This document shows, piece after piece, positions 1 to 9,974 of a DNA stretch of 64,000 nt (position 1 is its first letter; each line of letters starts with the position of its first letter). The notes under the pieces are model-generated. The model worked only from the letters and a program-made list of their open reading frames with translations, was not told where the DNA came from and ran no database searches. Location: contig OX375873.1 in the NCBI GenBank assembly GCA_947359465.1, positions 39,900,437 to 39,964,436 of the forward strand. Reading direction: 5' to 3'. The stretch comes from Metellina segmentata. Taxonomy: Eukaryota; Arthropoda; Arachnida; Araneae; Tetragnathidae. Both the position numbers and the translations under genes were made by a program.

Positions 1-719
1 ACTACTTGCACACGACTTGACATCGACCGATGAAGATTCTGGATGGCTGTCTGAAATGTCTTATCACACATATTCAACTCGCCTCCACAATTCTTCAGTT
101 TTGACTGCAGGTGATGACATGGGTTGATGATATCAGGCAATAATACCCGTATTTGATGGGAAATAATAATGCGACCCAGAAGGCCAAAGAAAGTGGGGTG
201 GCCCTGCTGACTTCTGGAAGCCTTAGTCAAGATATTGCTTAACTAAAACAAATTGAACACAATTTGAGAATTCTGGCAATGGAGAGAAAATGTTTAGTTA
301 CCATTGTCGCCCGACTGTTCCAAATTTCTAACTATACTTTGCTGACTTTAGAGAAATGGCGAATTCGTGCTTGTCAACCCCCCTCCCTAATGAACAATCA
401 AATAAGATATCAAGTCTATAACGGTATTATAATTGATCTCATATTCCAGAACGTAACGTTGACGTAAAGATGCATTCAACTATGTACTCCCTGTATACTA
501 CGAGAACTGTTCTCGCCACTAAATCTAGATGGTGGTCACGCGGCTGCCACAAGAGACTAAACGGCGGCTCTTATTTTAAATTTAGTTGCTTATAGGGATT
601 TCTTTTTAAGCAAACTCGTCTCAAAAGTTCTTTTTTCCAAAATTGGGACAACTTTTCGAAAAATTTGGCGAATGTTATTTTGAAAATTCAAAGAAAATTT
701 AGTTTATTTTTTAACTAAT
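1..719. other. No recognisable gene or repeat
   Basis: I see no convincing coding frame, RNA gene or repeat end. The frames present are short and lack any family signature. The DNA is AT-rich, with a poly-T/A-rich stretch near 600-720. Confidence 0.5.
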
Positions 720-744
720 ATGGTAGGTATAAGCATTTTAACTA

Positions 745-915
745 ACAACAGTCCGGGAGCAAATCCGAAGGGAAAAATCAGAGGACAACACAGCGTAATT
801 TTGAACCACGTTCAGATAACGAAGTCACACCTGAGCTGGAACCCCATTTTCTCTATACTTCCACACCACGAAGACAAGAGGACATTAGAGACCACGACAT
901 ATGCAACAAATTTTG
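745..915 (-). mobile_element. SINE-1 fragment (body only)
   Basis: This is a diverged piece of the SINE-1 body in reverse orientation. It keeps the order of landmarks found in the full copy at 8738-9064: the 'GTCCGGGA' block, 'AAGGGAAAAATC', 'AATTTTGAACCACG', 'CAGATAACGAAG', and the 'CTGAGCTGG..CCCCA' block. The tRNA-like head is missing. The short forward ORF over it is an accidental reading of the SINE. Confidence 0.75.
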
Positions 916-1114
916 CAATCAACCCAATATTAAGCGACGTTTTGAAATAAAAATTCCAAACGAAGTAGCATGATTAGTTTCTCGTTTTCTCTTAGATAAA
1001 CACCAGATTGCAAAGATTATCTAAAACATTTTTTGAGGAAATAATAAAAATAAATGCGCAGGAAAAATTTGAAATCACAAGAATGTCTTCAAATTTCAGT
1101 AGGTAGGTAGTTAA

Positions 1115-1350
1115 TTAACATCGTGCTGTTGCAACACAACGGGATCAATCTTGAAGGTAATTTGGTAATTTTTAATTAACGTCGTACTACAACAACGCAA
1201 CGGGATCCAACAAAGATACGAGAACAACACGTAATTTTGAACCACGGTCAGATGACGAAGCAACACTTGAACTGGCACCCCACTCACCAAACTTCCACAC
1301 CAACCCAACGTGAGGATTTTCGGCCATGACAGGTGCACCGACTGCCTCTA
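1115..1350 (-). mobile_element. SINE-1 fragment with duplicated tail
   Basis: Reverse-oriented SINE-1. The terminal 'TTAA.(C)GTCGTACTA..CAAC.CAACGGGATC' block occurs twice, at about 1117-1150 and 1170-1210, so the tail is duplicated or a second copy landed in it. The body continues through 'AATTTTGAACCACGGTCAG', 'ATGACGAAGCAACAC', 'CCCCACTC' and 'CCAACCCAACGTGAGGA' to about 1350, where the head is lost. Confidence 0.8.
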
Positions 1351-1359
1351 CGCCATCAA

Positions 1360-1605
1360 ACTGGAAGGGAAAAAATCCAAGAACGATGCCTCATCATTTT
1401 AAACCACATTCAGATTACGAGAATACATGAGCTGACACCCCGCTCTCCAACTTTCCACACCATGCCAACGCGAGGACATTTGAATCCACAACAGATTCGA
1501 CGTGCACCCGCACCCTTTGTACACTGCGGTATTTGGTTGGATTCCAACTCGCAAACCTCCGTTGCTAATCCGTTAATTTTCCAACCGGGCTACCGCGGTC
1601 TCTAA
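1360..1605 (-). mobile_element. SINE-1, type-B tRNA-like head
   Basis: A second reverse-oriented SINE-1 abuts the previous one. Its head end (about 1545-1605) reads, in reverse complement, 'ACCGCGGTAGCCCGGTTGG' followed by a diverged box-B region. This is the alternative head seen best at 45137-45425, not the head of the 8738-9064 copy. The body is diverged but ordered normally. The 90-codon ORF across it is spurious. Confidence 0.75.
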
Positions 1606-1666
1606 TGATTGACAGAAAAAAAACATTTTTCGGATTATTCTTTCGAAAGTTTTCCAAGAGGCACCA

Positions 1667-1935
1667 GCCCGACCAACCGGTTTGGTGGTTAAGGTGTTAG
1701 CCACTAGATCGGAAGGTTCCTGGCTCGAATCCGGTGCATGGATGTTTCTAAGCGTAAGGTGTGTATGTGGTCAGTACACCTTATACCTGTCGTGGCCGAA
1801 AGTCCTCACTTTGAATTGGTGTGGAAGTTTGGAGAGTTGTTCAATATTACGTGGTGTTGTCCTCGGATCTTTCCCTTAAGGGATTGATCTCAGATCGTCA
1901 TAAATAGCCCGTCGTGTTGCTCTAGTACGATGTTT
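1667..1935 (+). mobile_element. SINE-1, type-A head, internally deleted
   Basis: Forward copy beginning 'GCCCGACCAACCGG'. It has an A-box-like 'GTGGTTAAGGTGTTAGCC' and a near-canonical box B ('GGCTCGAATCC', consensus GGTTCGANTCC). The body jumps from 'GGAAGTTTGGAGAG' straight to 'TTCAATATTACG', losing about 40 bp that other copies keep. It ends at 'GTTGCTCTAGTACGATG'. Confidence 0.85.
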
Positions 1936-2079
1936 ATAAAAAATTAACATGTCACCAAGGGACGGTAATTTCCAAGCAACCAGAGATGAAAACATCGGAA
2001 TCTGGTAGCTAGGTTATGAAAGCTTATTAACCTTTTGACTACGACTATAGCGACTACGATATATAACTGGCGCGATTCT

Positions 2080-2200
2080 TATAACTTTCAAGGTATAAGG
2101 TCCGGGATCAATCCCTTAAGGGAAAGATCGAGGACAACACCTCGTAATTTTGAACCACGGTCAGGGAACGAGGTTCGTGCATTTTGGTTAAATGTGTCTG
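2080..2200 (-). mobile_element. SINE-1 tail-half fragment
   Basis: Reverse-oriented SINE-1 piece carrying 'GGTCCGGGATCAATCCC', 'TTAAGGGAAAGATC', 'GAGGACAACACCTCG' and 'AATTTTGAACCACGGTCAG'. It then stops abruptly. Head and middle are absent. Confidence 0.8.
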
Positions 2201-2880
2201 GTGGATGTCTTGATTGGAGATTATTTGGTGGATGAATGGGAAGCGGTAGTTTTAACAAAGATTTTCTTCACAAGTAAAACAAAAATTATGTATTCCAATT
2301 TGCATTTAGTATCCTGATGCAAAGAATTTTGAATGCATTTCATTACGGAACCCCTGTGGAAAATGACGAAACGCAGGGGTTTTACAATATCTGACAACGC
2401 AGATCCTTTAAGCCATAGATCCAGGTCAAATTTGGGAAAACATTCCGCGTCCCATTATTAATGTTCGAGAAACCATTTAACTGTTCAGTTTTTGCTTAAA
2501 TCTGCAGCCAGTTTGTACTAAAGTATCGTCAAACTGGTTACGTCGTCAAGTTCAAATAAATGCCGCTGGCGTATAACAGAAGTAGAATGAAAGGTAAAAT
2601 TTTCCGTTAAGAATTGTTTTAATATTTTTTTATGAAATTTTTATTTTTAGGCATTTTCTTTTATTGACATGAATTAAAATTTTCTGTGTTGTTGCTTCAG
2701 TGCAATATTAATTCAACGAACTAGTTGGGAAGCAATTATTTTAAGGAAATATGCAAGAATCTGTTGTCTTTTAAAACTGTTTTATGTTGGTTTTTGAATA
2801 ATTAGGGCAGAGGATATCGAGAATGATGTAATAAAGCATTGACGTTTCTATTCAGTACATTATTTTTAGCTTTTTTCTTC
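2201..2880. other. No recognisable feature
   Basis: AT-rich sequence with poly-T runs. No coding frame or family signature is visible. Confidence 0.5.
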
Positions 2881-3205
2881 AAATGGATTTTGTATTTTCT
2901 TTATGGCAAAAGAATGAAATATTTTTTATTGCTCTAATTTCGTATGTTTCGTACTTTACAAATTTTTTGAGATACTTCAAAAGGACACCCCAATTCATAA
3001 GTTTTCTAAACTGAGAAATTTCTCATTTTCAAAATGTGGCAATGAGCAAATGGATTTTATGTTTTCTTTATGTCAAAAGAATGAAATATTTTTTCTTGCT
3101 CTAATTTCGTATATTTCATCTTTTACAAATCTTTTGAGGTACTTCAAAAGGACAACCCAATTTATAAGTTTTCTAAACAGAGAATTTTTTCATTTTCAAA
3201 ATGGT
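2881..3205 (+). repeat. Tandem duplication, two ~167-bp copies
   Basis: The segment starting 'AAATGGATTTTGTATTTTC' at 2881 is repeated from 3048 ('AAATGGATTTTATGTTTTC'). Both copies contain 'AAAAGAATGAAATATTTTTT', 'GCTCTAATTTCGTAT', 'GA(G)(A/G)TACTTCAAAAGGACA' and 'TAAGTTTTCTAAAC' in the same order, with scattered substitutions. There is no coding frame. Confidence 0.85.
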
Positions 3206-3935
3206 TAAAGAATAGTTAAATTATTGAAATAGGAGAGGGTTCCTTCTTGCAGTAGCCAACACCTACCTAATGTTTGCGTAAAAAGAATTTTCTTCCTACG
3301 TCATTCTGTTAGCACTGCACAGGATTTCTATGTAAGCATTGAGCATTGACGTTGCTTTTTATTTTAAAATCCTGTGGATTTTTTCTTGGTAGTTGGCACA
3401 TGTACAATGTTTCCAAAATCTTCACTACAAAATTATAGCATAAAACATGCTTAATTCAAACCTTTAAATATTTTATTTTCTATCCGATAGTCTTCCAAAA
3501 AATTCGTGTTTAATTAATCATTTTACACTCGTTTTATGTTAATTGGGGTTAATGTGAACACACACTTAAAGTGTTTTTTTTTTATTAAATTTACTTCCTT
3601 GTGGTTGATTTACCGATTATTGACTGTCACATTTTGTGCGATCACATTTTGATTGGAGTAATCATTACAGGACAGTGAAAGTGTCATTGTAATTGATTAA
3701 TGGGCGGCTGCAAGATAGATGAGCGGCAATTGACTGATCGAACGTCATCTGTCACAGGCTGAAAGATTATATGTCGATTCAGCCTTCTGTCAATGCAGGA
3801 CACTAGTTTACGTATCTATCACAACAATGTTTTTAACATCTTGATATGTATTTTACTATAAAAGTATCCTTTTCCAAATATTTTTATCAGGTTTGATGAA
3901 TTTGCAGTTCAGTTAATCCATTCTTTTCTACTCGT
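3206..3935. other. No recognisable feature
   Basis: AT-rich non-repetitive sequence. There are a few short direct echoes (for example GCATTGA..CATTGACGTT near 3340) but no coding or mobile-element signature. Confidence 0.45.
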
Positions 3936-3939
3936 TTTC

Positions 3940-4135
3940 TATGCCATAAGCATTGTGACAGTTTAGGTTTTGGTCATAAGACTCCTGTGAGATGTATTTT
4001 CTGTCGATCTTAATGTAGGTGAGGATAGTGTTTCGGTGATGAAACTTGTTTCTTGTACGCTTTCCGGACGTGACGTCACTTGGTTTGTTTTCCGAATGCA
4101 ATTTCAGCACTTCTCAATAAAAAATCCAAAGAATG
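3940..4135 (+). repeat. Dispersed repeat, family D
   Basis: The block with 'TTTTCTGTCGATCTTAATGT', 'GTAGGTGAGGATAGTGTTTC', 'TTCCGGACGTGACGTCACTT', 'GGTTTGTTTTCCGAATGC' and 'CCAAAGAATGAATTATGAAT' recurs in diverged form at 36717-36860 and 61090-61245. It contains a full CRE-type palindrome TGACGTCA. The reverse 60-codon frame across it is shared only because the repeat is shared. The element class is unknown. Confidence 0.65.
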
Positions 4136-4184
4136 AATTATGAATTGATATATGATAGTTAATTGGTCTCAACGCCAATTAGAT

Positions 4185-5095
4185 TCCCCTTTATCTACGA
4201 CCGGTATAGCAATTATACCATGATCGCGTTAAGAAATAATTTAGACAACGGCCAGTACATCAGTTGTACGTTGTAAGTTATAAGAACCGCGCCAAGAAAG
4301 AAATTAGACTACGGCCGCTACAGTACTTGTACCTTAGAAGTTATAAGAATCGCGTCAAGAAATAATCGCGCTTGTTATATCTATGACCGTAGTCAAAAGA
4401 TTAACCTTAAGACTACGGCCGTACAGCAGTTGTACCTTGAAAGTTATAGAGATCGCGCCAAGATATTATTTAGACACCGGCCAGTACATCACTTGTACCT
4501 TGATAGTTATAAGAACCGCGCCAAGAAAGAATTTAGACTACGGACGTTACAGCACTTGTACCTTGAAAGTTATAAGAATCGCGTCAAGAAATAATCGCTC
4601 TTGTTAAATCTATAGCCGTAATCAAAACATTAACCTTCAGACTACGGCCGTTACAGCAGTTGTACTTTGAAAGTTATAGGAATCGCGCCAAGAAATTATT
4701 TAGACACCGGCCAGTACATCAGTTGTACCTTATAAATTATGAGAACCACGCCAAGAAAGAATTTAGACTACAGCCGTTACAGCACTTGTACCTTGAAAGT
4801 TATAATAATCGCGTCAAGAAATAATCGCGCTTGTTATATCTATAGCCGTAATCAAAAGATTAACCTTTAGACTACGGCAGTTACAGCAGTTGTACATTGA
4901 AAGTTATAGAAATCGCGCCAGGAAATTATTTAGACACCGGCTAGCACATCAGTTGTACCTTGTAAGTTATAAGAACCGCGGCAAGAAAGAATTTAGACTA
5001 CGGCCGTTACAGCTACCTTGAAAGTTATAAGAATCGCGTCAAGAAGTAATCGCGCTTGTTATATCTATAGCCGTAGTCAAAAGGTTAAATACCAA
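4185..5095 (+). repeat. Satellite array, ~229-bp higher-order period
   Basis: About four higher-order copies. The anchor 'CCGTA(G/A)TCAAAA..TTAA' occurs at 4387, 4616, 4846 and 5071, giving steps of 229, 230 and 225 bp. Each copy contains three related ~70-bp sub-monomers built on 'CAGTTGTACCTTGAAAGTTA' and 'AATCGCGCCAAGAAA', ending with 'CTTGTTATATCTATAGCCG'. The unit begins 'GACTACGGCC' and ends with its near reverse complement 'AGCCGTAGTC', so each unit has inverted ends. Single copies occur at 29795-29935 and 44235-44350. No ORF spans it. Confidence 0.9.
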
Positions 5096-5244
5096 ATGTT
5101 GTTAAAACGATGATAAACTACATTTTAAGGAACCTCTGTTACATATCATTTGAAAGCATTGGGTAGCAGAAGGCAAATCTTTACCTTCCGTCTGGATTAT
5201 TTGTTTGCATTGAAACCCTTTCATAAAATATTATAACTTTTGTC

Positions 5245-5370
5245 TGCCACCCAGTGGGTCCCGAGTTCGAATCCTGGCTTGTGCTTACCCATTGGATTCT
5301 TCACAAATCGCCCCTTGTTAATGGCAGGTCGAAGAGGTTACTGATTGGGTATTAGAAAAATAAAAAAAAT
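5245..5370 (+). mobile_element. tRNA-derived SINE remnant (possible)
   Basis: The segment has a good box-B-like motif 'CGAGTTCGAATCCTGG' near 5257-5275, preceded by 'CACCCAGTGGGTCC', a weak A-box relic. The following 'ACAAATCGCCCCTTGTTAAT' is unlike the SINE-1 body. It could be a third SINE family or a decayed tRNA pseudogene. Confidence 0.4.
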
Positions 5371-6747
5371 TACGTGTACGTACATAAACGCTACATAGTT
5401 AATCGATCGTTTCACTAAACGTGTGAGGGTTAGGGTTTTTTGAAAAAAAAATTCTGCATCATGTTTGAGCGGAATTTTTTGTGCCAACAATCTAATTGCA
5501 GCATAATGTTACGCGTTTAAATATCAGATAACTAATTGTAGGCCTGTTGTAATAGTTGTACATTAGAAGTGGTTATTTGGACTGAGTTCACATACATTCT
5601 GAATTGTGTGCTTGATCTTAAGGATCCTCTTACAAATCATCGTAAAGGAATGGACACACAAGCAGACAATTTGATAGTAAAGAGAAATAATAACAATAAA
5701 CATTTCATTTGTAAACGTCCGAATTAAATAAATGAATGCTGGGATGCTTCTTTATGCACTTACATAAATCTGAATAACTTTACTCTATATCAAAATGCTT
5801 GAACTATATAGAAAAAAAATATCCATAAGAAGTACGTCCCTTGAACAACTTAATATAGCATTGCCTTTTTTATAAAACCATTAAGTCCTATGAAAGGTAC
5901 GTTTATGTTGTGTTTCTATTTGCTTTTTTTAAAGGCTAATGTAGTTTATAACGACAGAATTCAGTATTTTAGATGAATGTTCTCCAAACTATATCTCTGA
6001 CTTATTGAAAAGGTTGAAAATATACCTCTCTCTAAGTGCCACATCGCATGCATCACTGCCATTCCAGACTGCAGAGACTATAAAAAAAATATCGCAGAAA
6101 ATGTAATTTGGGAACCCATCATACATCTCGTGACGGCCGTGTTTTCGATGTCGAGTATTTGTCTACGTATTGTGATTCATTTCTTCGCATTAGTTTCATC
6201 CCCTCTATCGCTATAAAACAAACGAGATTTGATCCAAAGTGCAAAAAAATTGTCAGGTATTGCAAAGAAATCTAATTCCAGTCTTTCAAAGGAATTGGTA
6301 TTCACGGGTTTTTCTTCTGCGCCCTTTGACGTGTGCTGGAAGTTTGCTTTAATTCTGTGGGGAAAAAAATACCTCGAAAGGGGACTTCCAAAGCACTCTT
6401 TAAATTGGGCCCGGATTTTATAGCGAGGAATCTATTTTTGGATGGTACTTGCATTTCAAACTTTTTATCAGTTATTTGATTTCCTTGATAAGAATTATTT
6501 ATGAGAAAGTTTCTGTTTCAAAGGCAGCCTAGAAGAGGGTAATCTACATATTCATAGGATGTGTGCTTGCTGCATAAAACTTCTACGTAAAGTAGCCCAA
6601 AGAAAGTCGTATTTCATGTGTTTCCGTATGCATATTTTTATGTTTACAAACAGTATATTCTTTTAAATATTCTCCTCTGTTGGAATTCAAGCTGACCCCG
6701 AATTAATCTCTGAACATTAACACTAATGATTGTATGGAATGACAAAT
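5371..6747. other. No recognisable feature
   Basis: AT-rich DNA. A forward 64-codon frame at 6229-6423 has no family signature and I do not call it. No repeat ends are visible. Confidence 0.45.
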
Positions 6748-6759
6748 GTTAGTGTGCTT

Positions 6760-7333
6760 CCATGATTAGACCAAAAATCAGCTACGCTAGTCTTGTCTGG
6801 GGATATGCAGCAAAAAGTCACCTCTTTAAACTAAAAGCTTTTCAAAATTCAACTATCCGTATTATCAGTGGTTATCCCTGGTATTACAGAAATAATAAAA
6901 TTCTTGAAGATCTCAAAATGACTAATTTCAAAGATTTCTTCCGTAAACTCGCTATTAAATTCTATGCTAAACTCGAAATTATCGATAATCCTGCAAATCC
7001 CCAGATATGACCATCGCCAAACTGAATTCAGTGAAAGGCCCAGAGCCATTCTCAATTAGTAACTTTTCTTTATTTTTGTAACTTAATTTGTAATTTATTT
7101 ATTTTATTCATCTTCCTTTTTAACTTAATTCAAGTCACTTAGCATCTAACTGTTGATCAAATTCGACTCTCTGTGACCACTCCCACCCGAACCATCCTTC
7201 ACTACCATTGGACAATGAAACTACCACCAATAGTACAAATTCTGTTTAACTCATTTTTTCATTAAGTACCTGCCACGTTCCTGAAGAAGGTAGAGGGCTT
7301 ATCGCCCAGGACCTTCGGCCCACCCCCTCCATC
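6760..7333 (+). mobile_element. 5'-truncated non-LTR retrotransposon with TSD
   Basis: A perfect 12-bp direct repeat GTTAGTGTGCTT flanks the segment (6748-6759 and 7334-7345). Inside is the C-terminal end of a jockey/CR1-like reverse transcriptase followed by a ~270-bp 3' region ending 'CCACCCCCTCCATC' without a poly-A tail. Target duplication plus 5' truncation is the classic outcome of target-primed reverse transcription. Confidence 0.85.
6762..7058 (+). pseudogene. Reverse transcriptase C-terminal fragment (non-LTR)
   Basis: The frame begins 'MIRPKISYASLVWGYAAKSH' and continues with 'LKAFQNSTIRIISGYPWYYR'. This matches the thumb and downstream region of jockey-type reverse transcriptases, where the family pattern is RP.L.YAS.VWG.A..SHL.KL...QN..LR.I...PW..RN. 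The frame meets a stop at 7008; reading in a shifted frame gives 'RYDHRQTEFSERPRAILN' and then a stop near 7058. That looks like the true C terminus after one frameshift. The fingers and palm with the catalytic FADD box are absent because of the 5' truncation. It cannot encode active enzyme. Family membership is a confident reading; the exact clade (jockey or CR1) is not settled. Confidence 0.85.
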
Positions 7334-7384
7334 GTTAGTGTGCTTAATTTATCAACGCCATACAATTAATAAGTGTGTTAATAT

Positions 7385-7575
7385 TCGGCCGTGGCTCAGT
7401 GGTTTGCCCACTTCGTTAGCAACCAGCGAGTTGTTGTTGGCATGAATTGGCGCCGAGTGTATTTCTCTTCTATGGCAGTAAACTTTTCTTTGTGTGTTTG
7501 TCCATTTACTTCACATCGTTTGGCGTTGCTTGGCCAAATATGGACTTTGCTCCATTTAACTCAAACAACGTTATA
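7385..7575 (+). mobile_element. SINE-2 copy
   Basis: Forward copy with a tRNA-like head, 'GGCCGTGGCTCAGTGGTTTG' then 'GTTAGCAACC'. The body contains 'GTTTGTCCATTTACTTCACA', 'CTTGGCCAAATATGGAC' and 'TTGCTCCATTTAACTCAAAC'. Box B is badly eroded. The same body and tail occur in reverse at 13505-13730 and 32809-32885. The overlapping 110-codon ORF is not a gene. Confidence 0.7.
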
Positions 7576-8723
7576 CTTTGTAGTTCCTAATTTCTTCTTT
7601 TGCGGAGAAAGAAGGGATTACGAAACACTAATTGTCAGGCAAAGGTTATTAAAAAGAAAGAAGAAAAATTTTTATTACAAAATTTTTTACGTTGTTTATT
7701 TGCGTTTTTCATTATTCTATTGAAGCATCCTCCCAGAATCTACTTTGTCTTAGAGAGAATAGCATTTAAAAATGGCCGTAGTCCTGGTTCAATCGGTCTT
7801 CGTATATCAATAAATGATCGGGGTACTGATTTATATACCAATAAGTGATCGCAACTTAACTGTTGCCACATTTTTAACTGAAAGAAATTTATCTTCGGAA
7901 GTAAACAAAATTGTAGCTTGATGTCCCTAAATTCATAAAAAGTTCGAAATTAAAAGCCGGTAAGTCTTTTACCACTCGCTGTGCTCCGTATCTTTGATAG
8001 ATGTTTCTTCATCACTAGCATCAACCAATCAGTTAGTATAAAATGACTTGATTGCTACGAAAGCAACAACGAAATTGAGAAACTGATGTGAAAGTGAAAA
8101 GATTGCGTTTGTAAATCTTAATTTCACTGATCACGTTGCCTGGATACAAATGACACCATCTCCATTCATATTACGGCCGAAGTCGATACTATATGACTTC
8201 CCGTCACAGAAATTTAGTATCCATCAGCTTACGATGTTAAGTGTTCAATAAAGTTATACGATGCGTATGAGGGACATCCGTGATCTTTGACGGCTTGTCG
8301 TTTCAGCAGACTTGCAAATCACTCTTGGAAATGAACATGTTCCTGCGGGTTGTCACTTCTGGCGTCGTCTGCGTCCTCTGGGGAGAGGGTGTGTGACATG
8401 GGTACTGCTAATATGACACTGTCTTCGTGAGTAAATTGTGATAGGGCAATAGTTGTAGCGTTTCTGAATTTAGCATCAATATCGCACCTGCTGTTTATCC
8501 GACTCCCATGTCAGTCGAGTCACGGTGTTTTGAACGAGTCTATTAGGTAAATTAAGGGACGTGGTAACCCAAAAAACAAAACGATTCTTCAACTGGCATC
8601 TTTTCAAATATAATAAGTGTGTTACATTAGTCAACTTTTAAAATTTTCTTAACATAGGAATACGTTTGTCGATTTCTTCGCTTGCTTGTTTGCTGTTAGA
8701 CACTTTTTAAAAAATTGTATTTT
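7576..8723. other. No recognisable feature
   Basis: No convincing coding or mobile-element signature. The sequence is moderately AT-rich with no tandem structure. Confidence 0.45.
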
Positions 8724-8737
8724 AGCTACTTATTTGG

Positions 8738-9064
8738 TAAAGGTAATTTTAGTTAACGTCGTACTAGAGCAACACAACGGGCTATTGACGACGGTCCGGG
8801 ATCAGTCCCTTAAGGGAAAGATCCGAGGACAACACCTCGTAATTTTGAACCACGGTCAGATGACGAAGCAACACCTGAACTGGTACCCCACTCTCCAAAC
8901 TTCCACGCCAACCCAACGTGAGGACTTTCGGCCACGACAGATTTAGGGTGCACCAGCCGCCTCTACACCATACGTTTACAAACATCCATGCCCGGACCCG
9001 GATTCGAACCAGGAACCTTCCTATCTAGAGGCTAACACCTTAACCACTATACCGGTTGGTCGGC
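8738..9064 (-). mobile_element. Full-length SINE-1 with 14-bp TSD (reference copy)
   Basis: Complete reverse-oriented copy, 327 bp, flanked by the perfect direct repeat AGCTACTTATTTGG (8724-8737 and 9065-9078). Read on the minus strand it starts 'GCCGACCAACCGG'. It has an A-box-like 'TATAGTGGTTAAGGTGTTAG' and a perfect box B 'GGTTCGAATCC', so transcription by RNA polymerase III is expected. The body runs through 'CGTCATCTGACCGTGGTTCA', 'AAATTACGAGGTGTTGTCC', 'TCCCTTAAGGGACTGATCCC' and 'GTTGTGTTGCTCTAGTACG', ending in a short ATTACC-type tail. The head is close enough to a tRNA to be tRNA-derived. Confidence 0.95.
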
Positions 9065-9078
9065 AGCTACTTATTTGG

Positions 9079-9379
9079 ATTTTGAGCATTAAAATGTTCA
9101 ATATACTTCAAAACATTTGTACAACTTAGGTCAGTAAATTCAATCGTTTCGATGTGTATCAATGTGTAAAACATTGCCAGTGGAAATCAATAATCTGCTT
9201 TTCTACTCACATGTGTCAAATTGATCAAATCTTATTATTTTAGTTAAATTTTTTCACACTGTTTCACTGTGTAATCGACTTACTTCTGCAAGCCCATGTT
9301 GTACTTCTGTGTTGCACGGAGAGTTTCCTTTAGTTCAATAAAAAAATGTGTATTAGCAATCCTTTTGCCCGATGAGCCA
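9079..9379. other. No recognisable feature
   Basis: AT-rich spacer between the SINE-1 copy and the GC-rich segment. Nothing recognised. Confidence 0.4.
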
Positions 9380-9800
9380 GAAGGCTAATCCACCCTTGGC
9401 TTTTCGGTGATCTTTTGACTGCACGAGAGCTGAAGACAACTGTGGGCATTGGACCTGCATGTTGCGAGAACGAAACACCCGGCAGAGACAGAGGCTGGAG
9501 CTTCGAAAATAGGAATTCCTCCTGTAATCATATCTGTCGAGACTCCACAGTCATTTCGCATCGGCAACAGGTGCCGTCACGTGAGCGTTAACCGAGGCAG
9601 GCGCGCTGGGACTGCCGACCTTGCGCCAAGCGACTTCCGCCTGCGGAAACCGGTCGTGACCGCCGATGGCACACAAACCCCGTCCCAAGTTCAGGCGGAC
9701 TACCGCCCACGACAACATCACCGCGCTGTCATTGAGACCGCAAGCTCGCTCTCTCCGCACGACGCCGATAACGCCCTTTGCGCAACGGATTTTTTGCTTC
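9380..9800. other. CpG-rich segment of unknown nature
   Basis: Base composition changes sharply here. The stretch 9480-9790 is GC- and CpG-rich (for example 'GCCGTCACGTGAGCG', 'CAGGCGCGCTGGG', 'CCGACCTTGCGCC') while both flanks are AT-rich. Overlapping frames of 123 codons (forward, 9449-9820) and 126 codons (reverse, 9551-9931) are open, but neither has a recognisable domain, and open frames are expected where stop codons are rare. It could be a CpG-rich promoter or exon of a host gene, or the relic of a GC-rich element. It lies immediately left of the satellite array. Confidence 0.4.
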
Positions 9801-9974
9801 TTTTTTTTCTCGGGCCTTGACATCGTCTTCGTAGGGGTTGGTCTTGGTGATGTCTCGTGTAATTTGGCCTTTCTTTTTGTTTTACTGTGGTTGTTATGGG
9901 ATTTGTGGGGTCTTTTATGGGTTGTTTTCACGATTGATCGACGGGGGAAATGCTATGGAAATATGTTTTGATGA

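Noticed and set aside
4185..5095. CRISPR-like array of regularly spaced repeats
   Set aside because: Spacers are themselves repeats, the unit is ~229 bp, and the sequence is clearly animal; this is a satellite.
7391..7723. 110-codon forward ORF
   Set aside because: It begins in the head of a SINE-2 copy and runs into AT-rich DNA; there is no domain.
8738..9064. A tRNA gene (box A and perfect box B present)
   Set aside because: The head lacks a foldable acceptor and anticodon stem, continues into the SINE body, and is flanked by a target duplication; it is a SINE.
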